Below are positions 25,676 through 33,820 of a stretch of 64,000 nucleotides of DNA, piece after piece. Numbering within the stretch: position 1 is the first letter of the stretch; each line of letters starts with the position of its first letter. Source of the DNA: Microbacterium sp. Leaf151. GTDB taxonomy: Bacteria; Actinomycetota; Actinomycetes; Actinomycetales; Microbacteriaceae. The stretch is from assembly GCF_001424225.1 (NCBI RefSeq), contig NZ_LMOR01000003.1, forward strand, positions 189,006 to 253,005, read 5' to 3'. The translations under genes were made by a program, and so were the position numbers. The notes beneath the pieces were generated by a model, which was not told the DNA's origin, did not search any database, and saw nothing but the letters and a program-made list of their open reading frames with translations.

Positions 25676-25691
25676 GGCGCGACCACACGCC

Positions 25692-25725
25692 AAGGGCGCG
25701 GCATCCGAGGGGATGCCGCGCCCTT
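25692..25725. terminator. Terminator after the sugar ABC operon, GGATGCC/GGCATCC arms
   Basis: AAGGGCGCGGCATCC (25692-25706) pairs perfectly with 25711-25725 around GAGG. The recurrent heptamer again forms the loop-proximal half. Between here and 25852 there is only an imperfect 35-bp repeat (CCGACGTGTGC at 25753 and 25788). Confidence 0.87.
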
Positions 25726-25852
25726 CGCGTGTGCGGTGCTCCGCGCCGGGTGCCGACGTGTGCTCGGGGCGGTACCGCCGACGAGCTCCGACGTGTGCGC
25801 CAGGCGGTTCCCCAACGGGCTCCGACGCGGCGGCTTCGACCGGTCTTACGCC

Positions 25853-25921
25853 CGCATAAACGGCATCCGTGCGCATAAACGCGGTGGTGCGGTGTTTCTG
25901 CGCAGGGATCGTGTTTGTGCG
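25853..25921. repeat. Four-arm palindromic intergenic repeat, family B copy 2
   Basis: CGCATAAACG (25853-25862) and TGCGCATAAACG (25870-25881) are followed by the inverted GTTTCTGCGCA (25894-25904) and GTGTTTGTGCG (25911-25921). The heptamer GGCATCC sits between the two left motifs. Confidence 0.88.
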
Positions 25922-25990
25922 GCGCGCGGCGCGCGGCTTGCGGCTTGCGGCGCCCGCGCGGCCGGCGGCGGGCCGTGGCGGCTGGGGCAG

Positions 25991-26058
25991 GCGTAAACGG
26001 CATCCGTGCGCATAAACGCGGTGGCGCAGTGTTTCTGCGCAGGAATCGTGTTTATGCG
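25991..26058. repeat. Four-arm palindromic intergenic repeat, family B copy 3
   Basis: GCGTAAACGG (25991-26000) and TGCGCATAAACG (26007-26018) are followed by the inverted GTTTCTGCGCA (26031-26041) and GTGTTTATGCG (26048-26058). It is nearly identical to copy 2, 70 bp away in the same orientation; the spacer between the copies is low-complexity GC. Confidence 0.9.
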
Positions 26059-26135
26059 TGAAGGGCCGGGGCCGTCTTGGACCGCGGACGCGCGGGCGAC
26101 GAACCGGGGCCGCGGAGGCCGACGCCGTGGGCGGG

Positions 26136-26807
26136 TCAGGCGCTGCAGCCGAGGCGCGCCTGGATGTCGGTCATCGCGTCGATCTCGGCGGACTGCCCGC
26201 TGACGATCGTGCCGGCGACCTCTTTCACCCGCGGGTCGTCGCCGAGCTCGATGACGGCCTGCGCCATGGGGATAGCGCCCTGGTGGTGGCGGATCATCAG
26301 GCCGAGGAACAGGCAGTCGGCGGGCTGGCCCTGGAGAGCGCTGAGCTCATCGAGCTCGGCGTCCGAGGCCATTCCCATCTCGGCGAGCAGTTGCTCCTGC
26401 GTGAGCGCCGCGGTGTCGCCGTGGCTGTGTTCGCCCGACGCTTCCATCCACGTCATGAGGGGTTGGCTCGACGCCTGCGGCAGGCCCCACTCGACGAGCC
26501 ACCCGTACATCTCGCCGCGCTGACCGGCCTGACCGGTCGCGATGTCGTACGAGAGGGTGCGCAGCTCGTCGTCGTCGGTCTTGCGGTAGATCTCCATCGC
26601 CATGAGCACGGCCTGCGTGTGATGCACCTGCATATCGCGGGCGAAGCCCGCGTCGGCCGAGGTCTCGGACGGGTGCGCGGGCGCGGCCGTCGCGCCGAAC
26701 GCCGTGAAGCGTCCGATCGCGAAGGCCACGGCCACAACCGCGACGGCCACGACCGCGACGACGATCAAACGGACCGCGGGACGCGCCGCCGGAGCGTCGT
26801 CGCTCAC
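26136..26807 (-). CDS. DUF305 domain membrane-anchored protein
   Basis: This 223-residue protein has one N-terminal transmembrane helix (about 12-32) and an extracytoplasmic DUF305 domain. The domain has two histidine-rich halves: FARDMQVHHTQAVLMAMEIYRKT and GLMIRHHQGAIPMAQAVIELG. Paired HH motifs of this ferritin-like fold suggest metal binding, and some relatives are found with copper genes, but no function is proven. The GTG start is 1 bp from the stop of the DUF3105 gene, so the two are cotranscribed. The C-terminal Cys and the Cys near LFLG could pair. Confidence 0.92.
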   Translation of the reverse strand: MSDDAPAARPAVRLIVVAVVAVAVVAVAFAIGRFTAFGATAAPAHPSETSADAGFARDMQVHHTQAVLMAMEIYRKTDDDELRTLSYDIATGQAGQRGEMYGWLVEWGLPQASSQPLMTWMEASGEHSHGDTAALTQEQLLAEMGMASDAELDELSALQGQPADCLFLGLMIRHHQGAIPMAQAVIELGDDPRVKEVAGTIVSGQSAEIDAMTDIQARLGCSA

Positions 26808-26808
26808 C

Positions 26809-27516
26809 TCAGGCCTTGCCCGGTCCGTCGATGGCGCCGGAGCAGGAGGCGTTGGGCTCGGGGACGTTCTGGCTGCGCCAGAACTCGGTGAAGAAGTCCT
26901 TGATGCGCGGGTCTGCCGGGTCGTCGACCTTGAGCTGGTGGTTCCAACCGCTGACCGCGACGGCGGTGTCCATACCGGAGTACGGCGAGAGGATGACGTA
27001 GCTGGAGGGCATCACGGCCTTCAGGGCGTCGATACCGGCCTCGTCGACGCGTGCCGGATCGTAGGTGACCCAGATGGCGCCGTGCTCCATCGAGTGCACC
27101 GCGTTCTCGTTCGCCTGGGGCTCGGTGTAGACACCGCAGTTGAGCCAGTACGGGTTGTGGGGGCCACCGGCGGGCGGGTTCTGCTCGTACGTCACCGTGC
27201 CCTGCACGTGGTCGGAGCGGTTCTCGAAGGTCTCCACGCCGCCGATCTCCTGCCCCGTGGAATTGCCCGCCTCGTAGCTGGGAGCGGGAGCGGGGGCGAA
27301 GACGAAGGATGCCACGACCAGACCGATCACAGCAACGGATGCCACGGAGCCGACGACCCACCACACGAGCTTGCCGCGCTTACGACGCGCCACCTGCTTC
27401 TGGTACTCGGCCAGCTTCTCCTGGCGCTTCTGCTCGCGCTGCTGCTTGACGGTGAGGTCGATCTGAGCCTGCTTGGCGGGGTTGCCGCTCGCTCGCTTAT
27501 CGGAGGGGGAGGTCAT
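26809..27516 (-). CDS. DUF3105 domain membrane protein
   Basis: This 235-residue protein has a charged cytoplasmic N-terminus of about 50 residues with coiled-coil character (QQREQKRQEKLAEYQKQ), one membrane helix (WWVVGSVASVAVIGLVV) and an extracytoplasmic DUF3105 domain. Landmarks are PPAGGPHNPYWLNCGVYTE and VHSMEHGAIWVTYDP. Two conserved Cys and the HSMEHG motif suggest a metal or redox site. CGGAGGGGGAG precedes the ATG, which rules out a much longer in-frame extension. It is the first gene of a pair with DUF305, a combination seen in other actinobacteria; function unknown. Confidence 0.9.
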   Translation of the reverse strand: MTSPSDKRASGNPAKQAQIDLTVKQQREQKRQEKLAEYQKQVARRKRGKLVWWVVGSVASVAVIGLVVASFVFAPAPAPSYEAGNSTGQEIGGVETFENRSDHVQGTVTYEQNPPAGGPHNPYWLNCGVYTEPQANENAVHSMEHGAIWVTYDPARVDEAGIDALKAVMPSSYVILSPYSGMDTAVAVSGWNHQLKVDDPADPRIKDFFTEFWRSQNVPEPNASCSGAIDGPGKA

Positions 27517-27648
27517 GCGCTGTGTTCTGTCTCTCTTCGGGGCGGGACACATCGGCGTCCGCCGACACGTCCAGCCTATTCGGGCGAATGGGCCGATGGC
27601 CTGGGAGGAACCCCCGAGCCGGGATGGTGGCAGGCGGGGGAGTCGCGA

Positions 27649-27719
27649 TAGTATGACGATGTCGAATCGATTCGAGGTTCGATGATCCCCCCACTTTCTC
27701 AGCCCGACAGCGTCGGGCT
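27649..27719 (+). promoter_or_regulatory. Promoter region, palindrome and leader hairpin of the MFS gene
   Basis: TAGTAT (27649-27654) is a good -10. TCGAATCGATTCGA (27662-27675) is a perfect 14-bp palindrome at the predicted start point, fitting a repressor operator. AGCCCGAC/GTCGGGCT (27701-27719) forms a hairpin in the leader. The same 230-bp interval must also hold the promoter of the divergent DUF3105 gene. Confidence 0.5.
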
Positions 27720-27748
27720 GTCCGGCGTGACGAAACGAAACCAGACGC

Positions 27749-29095
27749 GTGCTCGATACTTCCTCCCACCCCGTCATCACTCCCTCCACGGCGCCCTCGC
27801 GCCCCGCCCCCACCACCACCGGGGCCATCCGGACGCTGGGTAAGAACCCGGCCACTGCGCCGATCGTGCTGCATCCGGGCGACGCCATCCCGTCGTCGCG
27901 GCGGGTGCTGTACATCGTGCTGCTCGGCGCGCTCACCGCCCTCGGTCCGTTCACGATCGACCTGTACCTGCCGGCGTTCCCCGTGCTCGAGGCCGACTTC
28001 CAGACCACGGCCGCGGCCATTCAGCTCACCCTGACCGGCACGATGATCGGCTTCGCCCTCGGGCAGCTCATCGTCGGACCCCTCAGCGACAAGGTGGGGC
28101 GGCGACTGCCCCTGCTCTCGGTCACCGCGTTGCACGTGGCCGCCAGCATCTTCGCAGCGCTCGCACCGACCCTGGGCACCCTCTCGGTCGCTCGCGTGCT
28201 GATGGGCGCGGGCGCCGCCGCCGGTGGCGTCGTGGCCGCGGCCATCATCCGCGACCTGTTCGGTGGCCGCCGCCTGGTCGTCATGCTCTCGCGCATGGCG
28301 ATGGTCTCGGGCGTCGCTCCCGTGCTTGCGCCGCTGGCGGGTTCGGCGCTCCTGCTGGTGATGAACTGGCGCGGGATCTTCGTGGTGCTCGCGATCTACG
28401 GCTTCGTGATGCTCGTGTCGGCCATCATCTTCATCCCCGAGACCCTGCCGCCGGCTCGCCGCGGCGGCCCGGGCGCCACGACCGTCTGGCAGCGCTACGG
28501 CAGCGTCTTCCGCGATCGGGTGTTCATCGGCGTGCTCGTCATCGGCGCGATGGCCTTCAGCGGCTTGTTCTCGTACCTCTCGGCATCCTCGTTCCTCTTC
28601 CAGGTGACGTACGGCTTCAACCCGCAGCAATACGGCGTGCTGTTCGCCGCCAACTCGGTGGGCGTGGTCGTGGGTGTGCAGGTGGCGTCGCGCCTCGCCG
28701 CCCGCTTCGGGCCGCAGTGGGTGCTCGCGGTGTCGACCGCGGTGCTGGTGCTCGCGGGTGGAACGATCGTGCTCACCGACCAGCTCGGACTGGGCCTCTG
28801 GGGCACGATCATCCCCCTGTTCTTCTTCATGACCGCGTGCGGGTTCACCTTCCCCTGCGCGCAGGTGCTCGCGCTCGACCGGCACGGCAAGGCGGCGGGT
28901 ACGGCGCAGTCGATCATCGGTGCCGCCAACTTCGGCGTCGCGGGGGTCATCTCACCGCTCGTCGGACTGCTCGCAACCGGCTCAGGTATCACCGCCACCA
29001 CGATGGCGTCGGTCATGGTCGGCTGCGCCGTGATCGGCGTGATCGCGTTGTGGACGCTCGTGCGTCCGCGCACGGTGGAGCGTCTGACGCCCTGA
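27749..29095 (+). CDS. MFS drug-resistance transporter, Bcr/CflA type
   Basis: This 448-residue, 12-helix efflux permease has DLYLPAFPVLEADF in the first loop, typical of the Bcr/CflA group. Motif A is GPLSDKVGRRLPLL, and RVLMGAGAAAGGVVAAAIIRDLF follows. It is preceded by a hydrophilic N-terminal extension of about 50 residues that is Pro/Thr-rich. The GTG start is the only good candidate in frame; no clear ribosome site is present. Substrates cannot be predicted. It is divergent from the DUF3105-DUF305 pair with a palindrome between. Confidence 0.92.
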   Translation: MLDTSSHPVITPSTAPSRPAPTTTGAIRTLGKNPATAPIVLHPGDAIPSSRRVLYIVLLGALTALGPFTIDLYLPAFPVLEADFQTTAAAIQLTLTGTMIGFALGQLIVGPLSDKVGRRLPLLSVTALHVAASIFAALAPTLGTLSVARVLMGAGAAAGGVVAAAIIRDLFGGRRLVVMLSRMAMVSGVAPVLAPLAGSALLLVMNWRGIFVVLAIYGFVMLVSAIIFIPETLPPARRGGPGATTVWQRYGSVFRDRVFIGVLVIGAMAFSGLFSYLSASSFLFQVTYGFNPQQYGVLFAANSVGVVVGVQVASRLAARFGPQWVLAVSTAVLVLAGGTIVLTDQLGLGLWGTIIPLFFFMTACGFTFPCAQVLALDRHGKAAGTAQSIIGAANFGVAGVISPLVGLLATGSGITATTMASVMVGCAVIGVIALWTLVRPRTVERLTP

Positions 29096-29364
29096 GACGT
29101 GCGGGATCGCACGGAGTGCGTGCCGGTATCCGGCCGGGGCGGGTGCACGAGCCGCACGCGCGGTTCCCGGCATCCACCGGGTCGGGCGATCGTCGGTGGA
29201 TGAGGTGCCCGGCACCGCGCGGGTCGATTGTCGCGAAGCGCCGTCGGCACGTGCGGTTCACGGCATTCGTTGTCGAAGGCACCTCTTGCCGCGGCGAACA
29301 GTAGCAGAGCACGAGCGAGTGCCCGCCCGAGCGCGCGACCATTCCGTGGCGCCGCCCGAGACGG

Positions 29365-29370
29365 CATCAT
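29365..29370 (+). promoter_or_regulatory. -10 box of the PAP2 gene (leaderless)
   Basis: CATCAT lies 6 bp before the ATG at 29377. The preceding 260 bp (29096-29364) hold no gene I can support, only GC-rich sequence with short inverted repeats. Confidence 0.35.
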
Positions 29371-29376
29371 GAGTCG

Positions 29377-30090
29377 ATGGATGACAGGTCGATAGGCGAC
29401 AGCGCGATCGAGGTCGTGCTCGACACGCGTCCGCAGCGCTTCCGAGCCGTGGTGGGTGTCGTGCTCATCGCTCTCGCGTGCGGACTCGGGGCGTGGGTGT
29501 TCTTCCGCGGACCCAGCCCGTTCGCCATCGACGTGTGGTGGAACCAGTTGTTCGCCGCGGCGCCCTCGCAGCCGGTGTACGTGTTCGCCCTCGTGATGGA
29601 CACCGTGGGAGGCCACCTCACCGCGGTGCTGATCGTGCCGCTGCTGGGGGCTGCGGCACTGTTCCTGTCGCGACGACGATGGTCGGCGGTGTACTTCCTC
29701 GCCGCGTCGGTGGGCAGTGCCCTGCTCGTGCAGGTGATCAAGCAGACCTTCGGCCGGGCGCGCCCGGAAGACATCCTCATCCTGAGCGACTACGGCTCCT
29801 TCCCCTCGGGCCACACGGCGAACGCGGCGACCATCGCAGTGGTCGCGGCGGTGCTGTTCCCCCACGTGTGGGTGCGGATGGTCGGGGTCGCCTGGGTCGT
29901 GCTGATGGCATTCAGTCGGACGTATTTGCACGCGCACTGGTTGTCGGACACGATCGGCGGGGCGCTGGTGGGGGCCGGAGCAGCCCTCGTGCTCGCGGCG
30001 GCTTTCTCGCGCCTGCGCGCCCGTGATGAGGATCGGTTGACGATTCGACGCGCCCGGAGAACGGATGCCGAGGCGGCGGCCTCGCCGTAG
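29377..30090 (+). CDS. PAP2-family membrane phosphatase
   Basis: This 237-residue membrane protein has the full phosphatidic-acid phosphatase signature: KQTFGRARPE (motif 1), PSGHTANAAT (motif 2 with the catalytic His) and SRTYLHAHWLSD (motif 3). Such enzymes remove phosphate from lipid phosphates or undecaprenyl pyrophosphate on the outer face of the membrane. About six helices are visible. The -10 box lies 6 bp before the start. It is followed after 10 bp by the HerA-like gene, whose own promoter overlaps its end. Confidence 0.95.
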   Translation: MDDRSIGDSAIEVVLDTRPQRFRAVVGVVLIALACGLGAWVFFRGPSPFAIDVWWNQLFAAAPSQPVYVFALVMDTVGGHLTAVLIVPLLGAAALFLSRRRWSAVYFLAASVGSALLVQVIKQTFGRARPEDILILSDYGSFPSGHTANAATIAVVAAVLFPHVWVRMVGVAWVVLMAFSRTYLHAHWLSDTIGGALVGAGAALVLAAAFSRLRARDEDRLTIRRARRTDAEAAASP

Positions 30091-30093
30091 GCT
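30088..30093 (+). promoter_or_regulatory. -10 box of the HerA-like gene (leaderless)
   Basis: TAGGCT overlaps the stop codon of the PAP2 gene and lies 7 bp before the ATG at 30101. Confidence 0.5.
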
Positions 30094-30100
30094 GACGCCC

Positions 30101-32092
30101 ATGAGCGAGCCCGGCGACGCAGCCCCCGTTCCCTCCGCAGCCGATGCCGAGGTGGCACGGCTGAGGGCCGAGGCGGAGGCGGCCGAGGCCGAACTGCGCC
30201 TGGCCCGCGCGCGTGCCGATCTCGCCGCGGCGGAGGCCGCAGCGGCGGCCGCACGCGTGCGCGCGGCGGGCGGCGACGCGGCGGGCGGCGGCGCCTCGGA
30301 CGGCGGCGCGGTGGCCGGCGGCGCGGCGGATCACGCGGGGCGAGCGGAGGGAACCAGCGGCACGGCACCTGAGCCGACGACCGACCCGCAGCGCTCCGAA
30401 GATGAGACATCGGCATCAACGGCCCCCGCCGCGTCCGCACCGGTTGCGTCCGCAGCATCCGATGCTCCGCTCACCTCGGCGCAGGTCGCCGGCATCGCCG
30501 CGGGGTACGCCGCCGACGGCGCCGCGCTCGACCTCGGGGTGCTGATGAACGGGGGGCCGGTGGCATCCGTTCCCGTCCGCATCCCGCTGGCCATGGTCAA
30601 CCGCCATGGCCTCGTGGCGGGGGCGACGGGCACCGGCAAGACGCGGACGCTGCAGCTGCTCGCCGAACAACTGTCGGAGAACGGTGTGCCGGTGTTCGCC
30701 GCCGACATCAAGGGCGACCTCTCCGGTGTCGCCGCCCCCGGCACCCCGAGCGGGAAACTCGCCGCCCGCACGGCCGCCCTCGGCCAGGACTGGTCGCCGC
30801 GGGCATTCCCGACCGAGTTCTACGCGCTGGGCGACGACGTGGGCTCGGGCATCCCGGTGCGGGCGACCGTATCGGGCTTCGGGCCCCTGCTGCTCAGCCG
30901 GGTGCTGGGCCTGAACGCCACCCAGGAGTCGAGCCTCGGACTCGTCTTCCACTACGCCGACGAGAAGGGCCTCGCCCTCGTCGACCTGTCGGACCTGCGC
31001 GCCGTGCTGACTCACCTCACCGGTGACGAGGGCAAGGCGGAGCTCAAGGGGATCGGCGGGCTGTCGGCCGCCACCGCGGGGGTGATCCTGCGCGAGCTGG
31101 TCGCCTTCTCCGCCGCGGGCGCGGAATCGTTCTTCGGCGAGCCCGAGCTCGACGTGCGCGTGTTCCTGAGGACGGATGCCGCGGGCCTCGGCATCGTGAG
31201 TCTGCTCGAGGTGCCGAATGTGGCATCCCGTCCGGAGCTGTATTCCACGTTCCTGATGTACCTGCTGGCCGAGCTCTACGAGGTGCTGCCCGAGGTGGGC
31301 GACGTCGATAAGCCCAAGCTGGTGTTCTTCTTCGACGAGGCGCACCTGCTCTTCCGTGACGCGTCGAAGGCGTTCCTTTCCGCCATCACGCAGACCGTGC
31401 GCCTGATCCGTTCCAAGGGCGTGGGCGTGTTCTTCGTCACGCAGACGCCGAAGGACGTGCCCGGTGACGTCCTCGCCCAACTCGGTTCGCGCGTTCAGCA
31501 CGCCCTGCGCGCTTTCACCCCCGACGACGCGAAGGCGCTGCGCGCGTCGGTGCGCACCTACCCGGACTCCGGCTACGACCTCGAGCGCGTGCTGCAGGAG
31601 TTGGGAACGGGGGAAGCGATCATCACGGTGATGAGCGAGCGGGGGGCTCCGACCCCCGTCGCCTGGACGCGCATCTTCGCGCCGCGGGCGTCGATGTCGC
31701 CGATCGCCGCCGACGCGATGGCCTCGGCCGTGTCGGCATCCCCCCTCTTCTCCACCTACGGATCACCCATCGACCGCGAGTCGGCGCGCGAGATCCTCGG
31801 CGCGCGTATGCAGGCGGCGACGGAGGCCCGCGAGGCGGAGGAACGGGCGAAGAAGGCCGCCGCCGATGAGGCCGAGTACGCCAAGCAGAAGGCCGCGATC
31901 GACAAGCGCAACGCCGCCGCGCAGAAGGAGGCGCAGCGTGAGTACGAGCGGATCCTGAAGTCCACGTCGGCGCCGCGATCCCGCGCGAGCGCACCCACGC
32001 CCGGGTTGGACGGGCTGCTCGGGCGCGGGGCGACCAAGAGCATCGTGTCGGGCGTGATCCGCGGCCTGTTCGGCAACAGTCGCCGGCGCTGA
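30101..32092 (+). CDS. HerA/YjgR-like (DUF853) ATPase
   Basis: This 663-residue P-loop ATPase has three parts. First is an N-terminal Ala-rich coiled coil with a low-complexity stretch (residues about 10-125). The HerA-like ATPase core follows, with Walker A GATGTGKT near residue 174 and Walker B KLVFFFDEAHLLF. A charged helical tail (EAEERAKKAAADEAEY) ends the protein. The signature RSKGVGVFFVTQTPKDVPGDVLAQLGSR is that of the DUF853 group (E. coli YjgR). HerA proteins are DNA-pumping motors, but the role of YjgR-type members is unknown. The Ala-rich start is unusual compared with E. coli YjgR, which is shorter. Confidence 0.92.
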   Translation: MSEPGDAAPVPSAADAEVARLRAEAEAAEAELRLARARADLAAAEAAAAAARVRAAGGDAAGGGASDGGAVAGGAADHAGRAEGTSGTAPEPTTDPQRSEDETSASTAPAASAPVASAASDAPLTSAQVAGIAAGYAADGAALDLGVLMNGGPVASVPVRIPLAMVNRHGLVAGATGTGKTRTLQLLAEQLSENGVPVFAADIKGDLSGVAAPGTPSGKLAARTAALGQDWSPRAFPTEFYALGDDVGSGIPVRATVSGFGPLLLSRVLGLNATQESSLGLVFHYADEKGLALVDLSDLRAVLTHLTGDEGKAELKGIGGLSAATAGVILRELVAFSAAGAESFFGEPELDVRVFLRTDAAGLGIVSLLEVPNVASRPELYSTFLMYLLAELYEVLPEVGDVDKPKLVFFFDEAHLLFRDASKAFLSAITQTVRLIRSKGVGVFFVTQTPKDVPGDVLAQLGSRVQHALRAFTPDDAKALRASVRTYPDSGYDLERVLQELGTGEAIITVMSERGAPTPVAWTRIFAPRASMSPIAADAMASAVSASPLFSTYGSPIDRESAREILGARMQAATEAREAEERAKKAAADEAEYAKQKAAIDKRNAAAQKEAQREYERILKSTSAPRSRASAPTPGLDGLLGRGATKSIVSGVIRGLFGNSRRR

Positions 32093-32222
32093 ACGCGCCG
32101 CGCCGCCGGCTCGCGTACCGGGGGCGGTGGTGCGGACGTCACCGTGTCGGGGCGTCCGATCCGGCCGATCCTGAGCGGGCGCGGTGGTGCGCGTCGCCAT
32201 ATCGGGGAATCATCGCGGAACC

Positions 32223-32244
32223 GGATGCCAGGGGTGTGGCATCC
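32223..32244. terminator. Bidirectional hairpin between convergent genes, GGATGCC/GGCATCC arms
   Basis: GGATGCCA (32223-32230) pairs with TGGCATCC (32237-32244) around GGGGTG. It lies between the convergent HerA-like and MFS genes, so it can serve both. Confidence 0.7.
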
Positions 32245-32288
32245 GATTCCGTCCGATCCGACCGGTTCCCGTGGTGGCGGGGTGCGGT

Positions 32289-33758
32289 TCAGGGCCGGCG
32301 GACCGCGAGCGGCATCGTCGAGGTGTCGATGAGCGGGTCGTGGTCTTGCCGCTCGACGATGGCCTCCGCCTCGGCGGGGGTCTCCACCGTCGGCATCGAG
32401 CCGAGCAGCGGCCGTCGGGCGGTCTCGCGCATCGACAGCAGGGCGATGAGCCCCAGCGCCGCGAAGAACATGATGTAGAACGCGGGCATGAGGGTGTTTC
32501 CGGTCCAGTCGATGAGGGCCTGGCTGAACAGGGGGGTCGTTCCGCCGAACAGCGAGACGGCAACGTTGTAGGCGACGGCCATGGCTCCGAAGCGGGATGC
32601 CGTGGGAAACAGCGCGGGCAGGGCGGATGCCGAGATCGCCACGTAGAACGCCACCGGCACCGCCGCCATGCACAGCGCGATCATCACCGCCCACAGCTCG
32701 CCGATCTGCATGATCAGGAACGCCGGCACCAGCAGCACGAGCGCGGAGCCCGCGGCGATCGCGTAGACGGGCTTGCGACCGATGCGATCGCTGAGGCGCC
32801 CGATGAGCGGGAGCGTCGCCGACATCACCAGCAGCACGGGGACCGTCGCAACGGCTGCCGCGATGTTGGAGATGCCGACCTCTTTCTCCAGGTAGGTGGG
32901 CATGTAGCTGGTCAGTGCGTAGCCGGCGGTGTTGGTGGCGGCCACCAGCGCGATGCCGATGAGCAGCGCGCGCCAGTGGTGGCGCACGATGCCGACCAGG
33001 CCCTGGCGGGCCATCGGGTCGTCGGCGTCGGCCTCGTGGGTACCGGCCTGTTCGAACGCCGGCGTCTCGGGGATCCGCAGGCGGAAGTAGATCGCCACGA
33101 CGCCCAGCGGGATGGCGAGCAGGAACGGGATGCGCCAGCCGTACTCGACCATGGCGTTCTCTCCCGAGATCGAGGTGGTGATGGCCGTGGTCAGCGCCAC
33201 CGCCGACGCGCCCGCGGCGAAGCCCACGTAGGAGCCCACGTCGAGCCACGATGACCAGAAGCCGCGGCGGCGGTCGGGGGAGAATTCCGAGACGTAGGTG
33301 GTCGCTCCGGCGTACTCGCCGCCCGTGGAGAAGCCCTGCACCATCTTCAACAGGTACAGCGGCACGATCGCCCACAGCCCGATCTGCGCGGAGGTGGGCA
33401 GGATGCCGATGAGCGCGGTCGCCGTGGCCATCATCGCCATCGTGAGGAACAGCACCTTCTGCCGACCGATGCGGTCGCCGAGGGGGCCGAGGACGAAACC
33501 ACCGAAAGGACGCACGAGGAACGAGATCGCGAAACCCAGGAGGGTGACCAGCAGCCCCCACGGGTCGGGGACGTCCGAGGCGAACACCGCGGTGAGCGTC
33601 AACGCGAGGTAACCGTAGATACCGAAGTCGAACCACTCCATGAAGTTGCCGACGACGGTGCCGCCGATGGCGGTGCGCACGCGTTTCGTGTCGACGACGA
33701 TGACGTCGTCGACCTCGAGACGGGGGGAGGGGGATGCCGAGGGAGTGTTCTCGTTCAT
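32289..33758 (-). CDS. MFS transporter, metabolite:H+ symporter (ProP/ShiA-like)
   Basis: This 489-residue permease is of the MHS family. It has the family start NFMEWFDFGIYGYLA, motif A GPLGDRIGRQKVLF, KMVQGFSTGGEYAGATTYVSE and a second GRLSDRIGRKPVY copy in the second half. Members import osmolytes, dicarboxylates or aromatic acids; the substrate here is not evident. GGGGTAGAAGA precedes the ATG. It lies next to a carboxylesterase gene in the same direction (62 bp), suggesting uptake of an ester or an acid released from one, but that is conjecture. Confidence 0.93.
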   Translation of the reverse strand: MNENTPSASPSPRLEVDDVIVVDTKRVRTAIGGTVVGNFMEWFDFGIYGYLALTLTAVFASDVPDPWGLLVTLLGFAISFLVRPFGGFVLGPLGDRIGRQKVLFLTMAMMATATALIGILPTSAQIGLWAIVPLYLLKMVQGFSTGGEYAGATTYVSEFSPDRRRGFWSSWLDVGSYVGFAAGASAVALTTAITTSISGENAMVEYGWRIPFLLAIPLGVVAIYFRLRIPETPAFEQAGTHEADADDPMARQGLVGIVRHHWRALLIGIALVAATNTAGYALTSYMPTYLEKEVGISNIAAAVATVPVLLVMSATLPLIGRLSDRIGRKPVYAIAAGSALVLLVPAFLIMQIGELWAVMIALCMAAVPVAFYVAISASALPALFPTASRFGAMAVAYNVAVSLFGGTTPLFSQALIDWTGNTLMPAFYIMFFAALGLIALLSMRETARRPLLGSMPTVETPAEAEAIVERQDHDPLIDTSTMPLAVRRP

Positions 33759-33820
33759 TCTTCTACCCCTACCCCGATCGCCGCGAGGTCGCCAGTCGGG
33801 GCACCGGGGGCGGGGTCGTG

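Noticed and set aside
25753..25827. Imperfect 35-bp tandem repeat
   Set aside because: Two partial copies with many mismatches; not distinct from chance in GC-rich sequence.
32127..32215. Imperfect direct repeat around GCGGTGGTGCG
   Set aside because: Similarity covers about 30 bp with several gaps; no layout shared with the palindromic repeats.
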